From positions 1 through 23,489 of the IMG/VR virus record IMGVR_UViG_3300006117_000053: 23,489 nucleotides of DNA. The stretch is one strand, 5' to 3'. A model generated the notes under the pieces. It searched no databases and was not told where the DNA came from. It saw nothing but the letters and a program-made list of their open reading frames with translations. Within the stretch, counting starts at the first letter, position 1; the number at the start of each line of letters is the position of its first letter. This DNA is from a virus. A program made the position numbers and the translations under genes. Positions 5,235 to 11,297 of this stretch are shown piece after piece.

Positions 5235-5996
5235 ATGGCTTGGGAACAAAATCCATACACCGTCAAGGTTTCGCTGGTTGCCGATTCGTCGCTTTCGACG
5301 CAGGTTAACTCGGCTGGAACCCCGGTCTTCACCCCGCAGTTCCGCTTCGTTTCCCTTGGTTCGACCAGTGCGACCATCACTGCGAACGTGACCGCTGGTA
5401 GCAACTCGGTGTCGGTGACCGGTACCACGGCGACCCCAGCAGCATTTGCTGGAATCGTCCCCGGTGCGCTCGTCACCGCGCCAGCCGGTCTTGCTGGTGC
5501 AACGGTTGTCGGCATCAACATTGCTGCTGGCTCGTTCACCATCTCGCAGGCTGCTCCCGGTACCACCGCAAGCGCTTCGATTACCCTCACGGTTCAGGGT
5601 CAGCCTGCTAGCCAACCTGTTGCCACGGCGATTGTTGCCGGACAGACTGCTCCCGGCACGACTGCCGTGAACGCTGGTGGAACCGGCCCCAAGGCCATCG
5701 GTATTCTTCAGAACCAGCCGGTGTACCGCACTGCTGCTGGCGGCAACCTTGAAGCCCTCGCTGAGGCTGAGGTCACCCTTTCGGGTATCTCCAAGGTTGT
5801 TTGTGGTCTTGCTGTGACCGTCGGTCAGGCTCTGACGATTGACACCTCTGGCGCAGTTGTCCCTGTCACCTACCCAACGACTGGTTCTTACGCCAGCCCT
5901 ACCTCGTGGGTTTACGGTACTGCGCTTTCCAGCGGTGCTCAGGGTGACCTCATTGCGATGGCTGTCACGGCTTCGGCCCCGTCTCGCAACGCATAG
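5235..5996 (+). CDS. Capsid decoration/fibre-like protein (DUF2190-like C-terminus)
   Basis: The 253-residue product starts 2 bases after the scaffold stop, within a GCTCGATAAAT context. Its C-terminal half (about 155-253) follows the pattern of small beta-rich capsid decoration proteins of the DUF2190 type: G-N-L-E-A-L-A-E-A-E-V-T-L-S-G-I-S, then a V-G-Q-A-L-T-I-D segment, then Y-G-T-A-L-S-S-G-A-Q-G-D-L. Residues 46-120 are a Gly/Ser/Thr/Ala-rich beta insert (around GIVPGALVTAPAGLAGATVV) that resembles modules in the proteins at 10487, 20443 and probably 21457. Position between scaffold and major capsid protein supports a decoration role. It would be exposed on the capsid surface. Alternative: an unrelated minor head protein. 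Confidence 0.72.
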   Translation: MAWEQNPYTVKVSLVADSSLSTQVNSAGTPVFTPQFRFVSLGSTSATITANVTAGSNSVSVTGTTATPAAFAGIVPGALVTAPAGLAGATVVGINIAAGSFTISQAAPGTTASASITLTVQGQPASQPVATAIVAGQTAPGTTAVNAGGTGPKAIGILQNQPVYRTAAGGNLEALAEAEVTLSGISKVVCGLAVTVGQALTIDTSGAVVPVTYPTTGSYASPTSWVYGTALSSGAQGDLIAMAVTASAPSRNA

Positions 5997-6017
5997 GTTT
6001 AGAAAGGAACCTGAACA

Positions 6018-7097
6018 ATGCCCCAACCAAACGTTCAAAATGTTCACATTGACGCGATTCTGACCAACATTTCAGTCGCGTACTTGCAGAACACCGACAA
6101 CTTCATCGCTGACAAGGTTTTCCCTGTCATCCCGGTGGACAAGAAGTCCAACCTGTACTTCAAGTACACGAAGGATGACTGGTTCCGTGACGAGGCTCAG
6201 CGTCGTGCTGATGGCACCGTCTCCGCTGGTTCTGGCTACGGCCTCACCACGGACACCTATATGGCCGACGTGTGGGCTTTCCACAAGGACATTGGTGACC
6301 AGACCCGTGCCAACTCCGACAACCCCCTCAACCCCGATATGGAGGCGACGCAGTTCATCACCCAGCGTCTTCTTCTCCGTCGTGAGGTTCAGTGGGCCAG
6401 CGACTACTTCCAAGCCGGTGTCTGGGCCTTGGGTGTCAATGGTCAGCCCGCTACCGGTTCTACCGCGGCTGTTAACGCTGGTACTGCCGTGTGGCAGTGG
6501 GATGACTACGTTGGTGCGACGGGTACCTCGTCGTACACCAACGGTGGAACCTACTACTCCAACCCGATTGCGGACGTGGAACTCGCCAAGGCTGCCATCT
6601 TGCAGACCACGGGCTACGAGCCGAACACCCTCGTGCTTGGCTACCGTGTCTTCCAAGTGCTGAAGAACCACCCGCTTCTCGTTGACCGCTACAAGTTCAC
6701 TCAGGCCGGTGCCATCGTCACCGAAGACCTGCTCGCCCAACTCTTTGGAGTTGACCGAGTGCTGGTCGCCAAGGCTGTCGTGAACACGGCGAACGAGACG
6801 GCGAGCGACCTGCTCGGTGTTGGTGTTGCTTCCAGCAACTACAAGTTCACCGTCGGCAACAACGCCCTGCTTGCCTACACCGCCCCGAACCCCGGTGTGA
6901 TGACCCCCTCCGCTGGCTACACGTTTATGTGGACTGGCGTGTCGGGTGGCCTCGGTACCACGGTTGGTGTGAGCCGCTTCCGTATGGAGGAACTGAAGGC
7001 AGACCGAGTTGAAGGTGAAATCGCCTTTGACAACAAGGTTGTCGCAGCCGACCTCGGCTACTTCTTCAGCAACATCATCGGTGGCACGGCCATCTAG
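6018..7097 (+). CDS. Major capsid protein
   Basis: The 359-residue protein follows AAAGGAAC at good spacing. Its N-terminus (HIDAILTNISVAYLQNTDNF, then IADKVFPVIPVDKKSNLYFK) is the typical opening of a large class of phage major capsid proteins: P-x-V-x-V-x-K-x-S followed by Y-x-K-Y. The central part F-I-T-Q-R-L-L-L-R-R-E-V-Q-W-A-S-D-Y-F and the segment V-L-G-Y-R-V-F-Q-V-L-K-N-H-P fit the same class. Its size, highly regular codon use and place after scaffold and decoration genes agree. Its stop codon lies within a palindrome that ends just before the next gene. Confidence 0.9.
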   Translation: MPQPNVQNVHIDAILTNISVAYLQNTDNFIADKVFPVIPVDKKSNLYFKYTKDDWFRDEAQRRADGTVSAGSGYGLTTDTYMADVWAFHKDIGDQTRANSDNPLNPDMEATQFITQRLLLRREVQWASDYFQAGVWALGVNGQPATGSTAAVNAGTAVWQWDDYVGATGTSSYTNGGTYYSNPIADVELAKAAILQTTGYEPNTLVLGYRVFQVLKNHPLLVDRYKFTQAGAIVTEDLLAQLFGVDRVLVAKAVVNTANETASDLLGVGVASSNYKFTVGNNALLAYTAPNPGVMTPSAGYTFMWTGVSGGLGTTVGVSRFRMEELKADRVEGEIAFDNKVVAADLGYFFSNIIGGTAI

Positions 7098-7112
7098 CCT
7101 CTAGTAGGCTAG
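7094..7112. repeat. CTAGCC/GGCTAG inverted repeat after capsid gene
   Basis: CTAGCC (7094-7099) and GGCTAG (7107-7112) form perfect 6-bp arms around a 7-base loop. The left arm includes the capsid stop codon. The right arm runs into TAGGGGT just before the ATG at 7117. It may be a weak terminator or an operator. TAGGCT at 7105-7110 could serve as a -10 box 7 bases before that ATG. Confidence 0.5.
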
Positions 7113-7116
7113 GGGT

Positions 7117-7473
7117 ATGAACCCCGAACCACGCTTCACACACAGAATCGCCAAAGTGTACCCAGCCGGTGCCTTTGGCGATTCTGTGTTTGGGCCGAAC
7201 AATCTCGTCTCCACTGAAACGTGGACACGACGAGGATTTGACCACATCGAACTGTACGGATGGGCAAGGCCCTTGACCCCGTATGAATTGGAACACCTTG
7301 ACGAGGAACTGGCTGCTGCCGGGTGGGTTTGGCCCCCCGTGGAAGCCGAGCCTGAGGTGGAAACCGTTGTTGAGCCTGAGGCTGTAGACGAGCCTGTTGT
7401 GACCAAGGCTCCGGCCAAGAAGCCAGCAGCGAAGACGGTGAAAAAGGCAGTCAAGAAGCCAGCCACCGAGTAG
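7117..7473 (+). CDS. Unknown protein with lysine/alanine/proline-rich tail (118 aa)
   Basis: The 118-residue product lacks a ribosome binding site, so translation may be leaderless. TAGGCT ends 7 bases before its ATG. Residues 1-75 form a compact domain (HRIAKVYPAGAFGDSVFGPN, then W-T-R-R-G-F-D-H-I-E-L-Y-G-W). The next about 20 residues are acidic Glu/Pro/Val repeats. The last about 25 are a histone H1-like tail of K-K-P-A-A-K type repeats. Basic tails of this kind bind nucleic acid or act as flexible linkers. No family is recognised. Its place after the capsid gene hints at a head protein, for instance one contacting packaged DNA. That is speculative. Confidence 0.7.
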   Translation: MNPEPRFTHRIAKVYPAGAFGDSVFGPNNLVSTETWTRRGFDHIELYGWARPLTPYELEHLDEELAAAGWVWPPVEAEPEVETVVEPEAVDEPVVTKAPAKKPAAKTVKKAVKKPATE

Positions 7474-7495
7474 CCACAGTTTACGGCAATACTGG

Positions 7496-7504
7496 TGATA
7501 CGAT
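7496..7504 (+). promoter_or_regulatory. Extended -10 promoter before 7511 gene
   Basis: TG-A-TACGAT (7496-7504) fits TGnTAnnnT. The ATG at 7511 lies 7 bases after it with no ribosome binding site, the same leaderless geometry as at 2584 and 19384. No -35 box is visible. Confidence 0.45.
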
Positions 7505-7510
7505 TTCCGT

Positions 7511-7771
7511 ATGTCGCTGCGAGATGCTGAAAAGCGTATTGAGCAATCATCCACCTGTCGCTTCGCAGACTTCCTGAAGTCGTTAGACAAGGATGACACT
7601 GCCACGCTGAAATCGTGGATTGAACTCCAAAAGCCTGCTGGCTGGATTGCCAGAGTGGTCACTGCCGACGGCAAGAAACTCAACGAGAAGACCCTGAAGC
7701 GTCACCTTGACGGCCAGTGTCAATGCCCTGCTGAATCCACCCACAAGGGGGCGTATCGTGTCGCTAAGTGA
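7511..7771 (+). CDS. Small helical protein, possibly DNA-binding (86 aa)
   Basis: The 86-residue product is basic and largely helical: a first segment C-R-F-A-D-F-L-K-S-L-D-K-D-D-T-A-T-L-K-S-W, then KKLNEKTLKRHLDGQCQCP. It resembles small phage proteins with a helix-turn-helix that chooses alternatives at a second helix (a K-T-L-K-R-H-L style recognition helix), but this is a weak similarity. Two cysteines (C-Q-C) and an upstream Cys16 could bind metal. It overlaps the start of the metallophosphoesterase gene by 14 bases, so the two are probably made together. Function is unknown. Confidence 0.68.
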   Translation: MSLRDAEKRIEQSSTCRFADFLKSLDKDDTATLKSWIELQKPAGWIARVVTADGKKLNEKTLKRHLDGQCQCPAESTHKGAYRVAK

Positions 7772-8999
7772 CGCAGCATCGTCATTGCCACAGCGTCACG
7801 TCAACACCATTCCAAAAGGAACTGAGCCATCGTTCCAATGGAATGGCAACGAGGGCTACATCACCTCACCGCTTCTCCCCAATGAGCCAGACCCGGCGTT
7901 TTGGGAAGTCCTTATGCAGGACTGGGGGCTTTCACCAGACACTACGGAAGTCGTAGACGGCTCCGTCAATATCCGTGGCTGGGATGCCAATATGGGCCGA
8001 GATGCAGACGGTCACCCAACCGTGCATCGAATGAAGTACTACCGAGCGCAGATTCGCCGTCGCCAAGGTGGTGAACGCTCCATCAACGTGGACACGTTGT
8101 GCGAGAAGATTCTGAAGCGCAAGCCACTGAAGTCCGCCCCAAGTGTAAACAGCAACCGTGCATTGGTAGTCACTTTTTCCGATTGGCAGACAGGAAAAGG
8201 GGAAGGGGGTGGCCCAGATGCAATGACCGAGCGCATCTGCCTCGCCCAAGACCGTGTGGTGGAACGGGTCAAGGAACTGCGTAAGGCTGGTCGTGCGCCT
8301 AGCCATATCTACATTGCTGGAATGGGCGACCTCGTGGAGCAGTGCGACGGTCACTACGATATGCAGACTTTCCAAACCGTCCTCACTCGTCGCCAACAGA
8401 AGGACTTGGTGGTCTACCTCATTGACCGGATGGTGGAATTGTTGGTAGACAATTTCCCCGATATCCAAATCATCCTCACTGCCGTTCCGGGCAATCACGG
8501 TGAAAACCGCAAGAACGGCAAGGCGTTCACGGACTGGTTGGACAACGACGATTTGGATGTTTTCACCTCAACGTACCGTTGTTATCTGAAGAACCCAGAA
8601 CGCTACGTCAATGTTTCGATGCCCCAGTTCGACGGCCTCGTTCAGGAAGACTTGACTATCACCTTGGACATCTGTGGTGTGCCAGTGACGTTCGCTCACG
8701 GCCACCAATTTGGAAAGGGCAACGGTGGAGGCACGGTTGCCAAGATTGAGGCGTGGTGGAAAGGCCAAGTAATGGGTCGCACTCCGGCTGCGGACAGCGC
8801 AATCCTCATCTCTGGCCATTATCACCACTTCGTCGCATCTGAAGGCACTGGTCGCCAAGTGTTCCAATGCCCAGCGATGGATGGTGGTTCTAAGTGGTTT
8901 ACAAGCCAGACGGGTGCAAACTCCCCTGCTGGAATGTTGACGGTTGGTATCGGACTTGACTACGGCTCTCGTGGCTGGGGAGATTTACTGATTATCTGA
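7758..8999 (+). CDS. Metallophosphoesterase (calcineurin-like)
   Basis: The start is GTG 7758, preceded by AAGGGGG. The frame also opens at an ATG at 7707 that would overlap the upstream gene by 65 bases. The 413-residue protein carries the metal-site motifs of calcineurin-like phosphoesterases in order: F-S-D-W-Q (D142, with Q144 in the usual His position), G-M-G-D-L-V-E (D191), P-G-N-H-G-E (N246, H247), H-G-H-Q (H314, H316) and G-H-Y-H-H (H354, H356). Such phage enzymes are thought to act on nucleic acids or nucleotides as phosphatase or nuclease, but the substrate is not determinable. The first about 120 residues form an N-terminal extension with basic helices near YYRAQIRRRQ. It is followed by a DUF4406 gene with TGATG overlap. 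Confidence 0.88.
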   Translation: MSLSDAASSLPQRHVNTIPKGTEPSFQWNGNEGYITSPLLPNEPDPAFWEVLMQDWGLSPDTTEVVDGSVNIRGWDANMGRDADGHPTVHRMKYYRAQIRRRQGGERSINVDTLCEKILKRKPLKSAPSVNSNRALVVTFSDWQTGKGEGGGPDAMTERICLAQDRVVERVKELRKAGRAPSHIYIAGMGDLVEQCDGHYDMQTFQTVLTRRQQKDLVVYLIDRMVELLVDNFPDIQIILTAVPGNHGENRKNGKAFTDWLDNDDLDVFTSTYRCYLKNPERYVNVSMPQFDGLVQEDLTITLDICGVPVTFAHGHQFGKGNGGGTVAKIEAWWKGQVMGRTPAADSAILISGHYHHFVASEGTGRQVFQCPAMDGGSKWFTSQTGANSPAGMLTVGIGLDYGSRGWGDLLII

Positions 9000-9379
9000 T
9001 GGCGTATTACTTGTGCGGCCCGATGCGGGGTCTGCCCCACTCCAACTTCCCTGCCTTTGAAGAAGCGCGGGAACACCTCAGAAGCCTCGGATTCGACGCT
9101 CTTTGCCCCGTAGAGGCTGCCAAAGAGCGATTGGGTGCTGATATCCAAGCCGACGATTCTAACTACTACGACCAAATGTGGCACTGCTTCGATATGGTGC
9201 AGCGTTGCGATGGTGTAATCGTGCTGCCGGGTTGGGCGAAGTCTGAAGGCGCAAAGGCAGAAGTACTGGTTGCCGTGAACACTGGCAAGCCGGTTTACGC
9301 CTACCACAAGCACCGCCCCCACGTTTTGGAAGAACTGGTCGGCGTGAAAATCACCACACGGGCAGAAATGTTGTCGTAA
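8999..9379 (+). CDS. DUF4406 protein (nucleoside 2-deoxyribosyltransferase-like)
   Basis: The 126-residue protein starts on a TGATG overlap. It has the family signature: YLCGPMRG near residue 4, N-F-P-A-F (15-19), a helical A-R-E-H-L-R-S-L-G-F-D-A-L-C-P, and the late C-D-G-V-I-V-L-P-G-W-A-K-S-E-G-A-K-A-E (about 65-85), where the SEGA glutamate region corresponds to the nucleoside-binding side. DUF4406 proteins share the fold of nucleoside 2-deoxyribosyltransferases and are common in phages. A role in nucleotide salvage or modification is inferred, and no substrate is known. TAATG coupling to the next gene. Confidence 0.87.
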   Translation: MAYYLCGPMRGLPHSNFPAFEEAREHLRSLGFDALCPVEAAKERLGADIQADDSNYYDQMWHCFDMVQRCDGVIVLPGWAKSEGAKAEVLVAVNTGKPVYAYHKHRPHVLEELVGVKITTRAEMLS

Positions 9380-9891
9380 TGGGAATCGGCGTACCCCCAC
9401 CGTGGATTGACGGTACCGAAGAAGACGATTGGGAAGATTGGTACGACCCACGCAATCCTTGGACACCACTCCCCGGCGTTCGTACAGGAGCAGAACTCAC
9501 TCGTGGTGAAAAAGCAGCCGACGCTATGCGAAACAAAATGGGTTCGTGGGCGTTCGTTGGTTGGTTCGTCGTGTTTATGGCGAGTTGGGCAGTCCTGAAT
9601 AGTTTTGCCTTGAACAACAATGGCTTTGACCCGTACCCGTACATCTTGCTGAATCTGTTCTTGTCAATGCTCGCCGGTCTTCAGGGGGCCATCTTGCTGA
9701 TTGCCGCCAAGCGAGCCGATGCCATCGCAGCAGAGCAGGCCCTATCCCACTTGACAATCTCTAAAGCAAGTAGTGAAATCATTGCTGCGGTCAAAAAGGA
9801 CTTGGCTTCCAATACTCACTTGACGCACGAGATTCACGCAGCACTGAAGGACATCCAGCACTACATTGCCGAAAGGGAGAACAATGACTGA
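9379..9891 (+). CDS. DUF1003 membrane protein
   Basis: The 170-residue protein matches DUF1003: after an acidic N-terminus (residues 1-45), MGSWAFVGWFVVFMASWAVL (about 54-73) is the first membrane helix. Next comes the family's most conserved segment F-D-P-Y-P-Y-I-L-L-N-L-F-L-S-M-L-A-G-L-Q leading into a second helix (about 83-110). The C-terminus is helical and cytoplasmic-looking (SKASSEIIAAVKKDLASNTH). DUF1003 proteins are of unknown function and are mostly bacterial. Here it lies between metabolic phage genes and fibre genes, coupled by TAATG to DUF4406. It could alter the host membrane or act in exclusion of other phages; a holin is less likely but not excluded. The role is inferred. Confidence 0.83.
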   Translation: MGIGVPPPWIDGTEEDDWEDWYDPRNPWTPLPGVRTGAELTRGEKAADAMRNKMGSWAFVGWFVVFMASWAVLNSFALNNNGFDPYPYILLNLFLSMLAGLQGAILLIAAKRADAIAAEQALSHLTISKASSEIIAAVKKDLASNTHLTHEIHAALKDIQHYIAERENND

Positions 9892-10432
9892 CATCAACCG
9901 TGTTTCACCACACCCACGCCGTTCGATGGAGGAAATCAACCAATTCCTCGCACAGGAGAACGAGAACATCCTGAACTGGAAAGGTACGAACACGGCTGGC
10001 AGTGCTATTCAGGCACCCTTGAAGTCAACGATGACCAAGCGTCTCGTCACGGCTGGTGGTGGCCGTCGAAGGGCTGGCTCCGGGTACCAATTCGCTTCAT
10101 CACCGGTTGAGCCAGAGTTCCCCGAAGGTGGCGACCCACGCTTCCGTGCAGTCCTGTCCGAGATGCTGAAATTGCATATCTCTAAGAGCAACGACTACGG
10201 CACGAACCGTGACCCCTATGCCAACTACCGGGCTGCCGAACAAATCGGCGTTTCAGCGTGGAAGTCCTGCTTCATCCGAGGTTTGGAAAAGGTGCAGCGC
10301 ATCGCTAACGCAGCATCGGGCAAGCGTCTGAACCACGAGAGTGCTGAAAACTCGTTCCTCGACCTTGCCAATCACATTGTCATCGCCAAGGTTCTCTACG
10401 ACGAGGAACAGGACAACAAACGCCAAATCTGA
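9884..10432 (+). CDS. DUF1599/Nmad1-like protein (nucleotide modification-associated)
   Basis: The ATG at 9884 follows AAAGGGAG and overlaps the previous stop. An upstream in-frame ATG at 9866 lies before the ribosome binding site. Of the 182 residues, about 80-182 match DUF1599 (nucleotide modification associated domain 1): an L-K-L-H-I-S-K-S-N-D-Y-G segment, A-W-K-S-C-F-I-R-G-L-E-K-V-Q-R-I, and the end A-E-N-S-F-L-D-L-A-N-H-I-V-I-A-K-V-L. The first about 75 residues are low in order, with a basic R-R-R-A-G region. The family is all-helical, related to MazG-like pyrophosphohydrolases, and is often found beside genes for modified bases. Together with DUF4406 this suggests a nucleotide-handling cassette. 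Confidence 0.75.
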   Translation: MTDINRVSPHPRRSMEEINQFLAQENENILNWKGTNTAGSAIQAPLKSTMTKRLVTAGGGRRRAGSGYQFASSPVEPEFPEGGDPRFRAVLSEMLKLHISKSNDYGTNRDPYANYRAAEQIGVSAWKSCFIRGLEKVQRIANAASGKRLNHESAENSFLDLANHIVIAKVLYDEEQDNKRQI

Positions 10433-10434
10433 AA

Positions 10435-10465
10435 TTGTGTGGCAAAATGGGGGGGCAACTACGCT
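10435..10465 (+). promoter_or_regulatory. Weak candidate promoter
   Basis: TTGTGT (10435-10440) and TACGCT (10460-10465) are separated by 19 bases that include a run of seven G. The spacing is longer than usual. It could supply transcription of the fibre genes, whose first ATG at 10487 has AGGAG upstream. Confidence 0.28.
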
Positions 10466-10486
10466 TACCCATAGGAGTTTTACCAG

Positions 10487-11269
10487 ATGGCTCTTGCTGC
10501 TCAGGCATTTCCAAACGAAGGTCTTGACCTTATTTTTAGCCAGTTGGCCATCTACTCCGGTGGTGTGACTACCCCGCAGACAACGGGCCTCAACCCTTAC
10601 TACATCGGTCTTTTCACCTCATCCAGTGGCCTTGGAACGCAGGTTCCTTACGGTGCAGCCACTCTCGCTGTCGTTGATTCAGCCACGGGCTACACGGGAA
10701 CCTACACGACGAACGGTGGTGGAACCGGTACTGGTGTCACTTTCCGTGAACTGGGAACTGCTAATTCGACTGCTGCCGGGTACGCACGAGTGAGTGCGAC
10801 GTACAGCCTGAGTTCGACTGCTGCTGCGACTGGTGCGACGAGTGGTACCTTGACGGCACTTTCAGCAACCGCTACTTGGACGCTCACGGTTAGTGCAACT
10901 GCCGGTCTTGCCGTTGGTATGAACATCACGGTCACCGATTCCTTGTCGGCGCAGGAGACACGAGTTATCACCAACATCCCAACGGGTAGTTCCATTGTGG
11001 TTCTCTCGGCTGCGCTCTCTGCGACCTGCAACTCTGGCGCAGCGTGGACTGCTGGAGATGCTGTAAACGGTCAGAAGTCAACTGCCCCAGCCGTCACGTT
11101 CACGGCCCAAGGCGTTTGGCCTGCCGTGTGTGGCTACTTCATCACCAACGTTGCAAGCGGTACGTCGGGCAAGATTGTCTACATTGCAAACTTTGCCGAC
11201 ACCTCAACGCCTATTCTCAACCCCAACGATTCACTGACGGTCACGCCTACTTGGTTGATGAGCAACTAG
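10487..11269 (+). CDS. Virion structural protein, fibre-associated (260 aa)
   Basis: AGGAG precedes the ATG. The 260-residue product follows a phage structural pattern: an N-terminal helix (EGLDLIFSQLAIYSG), then Y-Y-I-G-L-F-T-S-S-S-G-L-G, A-G-Y-A-R-V-S-A-T-Y, a segment V-T-F-T-A-Q-G-V-W-P-A-V-C-G-Y-F-I-T-N, and an end N-D-S-L-T-V-T-P-T-W. This F-x-S-x-x-x-W-P...G-x-F shape is common in tail or fibre proteins of phages. Residues about 118-187 carry an inserted beta module (GLAVGMNITVTDSLSAQETR, then V-I-T-N-I-P-T-G-S-S-I-V-V-L-S). Similar modules occur in the proteins at 5235 and 20443. It sits directly before the large fibre gene and may anchor it. The precise location in the virion is unknown. 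Confidence 0.72.
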   Translation: MALAAQAFPNEGLDLIFSQLAIYSGGVTTPQTTGLNPYYIGLFTSSSGLGTQVPYGAATLAVVDSATGYTGTYTTNGGGTGTGVTFRELGTANSTAAGYARVSATYSLSSTAAATGATSGTLTALSATATWTLTVSATAGLAVGMNITVTDSLSAQETRVITNIPTGSSIVVLSAALSATCNSGAAWTAGDAVNGQKSTAPAVTFTAQGVWPAVCGYFITNVASGTSGKIVYIANFADTSTPILNPNDSLTVTPTWLMSN

Positions 11270-11278
11270 GGAGGTGAA

Positions 11279-11292
11279 ATCCCCTAGGGGAT
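11279..11292. repeat. 14-bp perfect CTAG palindrome before fibre gene
   Basis: ATCCCCTAGGGGAT is a perfect palindrome. It ends 5 bases before the fibre ATG at 11298, and its right half (AGGGGAT) can also serve as ribosome binding site. If it folds in the mRNA it would hide that site, so it may control translation, or it may be a protein-binding operator. Confidence 0.62.
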
Positions 11293-11297
11293 AGACG

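Noticed and set aside
5199-6047. Minus-strand open frame of 282 codons
   Set aside because: It is a shadow of the Ser/Thr/Ala-rich decoration protein gene. The product is an odd Arg/Gly/Ser-rich sequence without ribosome binding site or family signal.
7707-7757. Upstream ATG for the metallophosphoesterase
   Set aside because: It would overlap the previous gene by 65 bases and lacks a ribosome binding site. GTG 7758 has AAGGGGG at good spacing.
10447-10459. Run of seven G as a phase-variation tract
   Set aside because: It is non-coding and a single short run. No repeat-length effect on a promoter can be argued beyond the weak promoter noted at 10435-10465.
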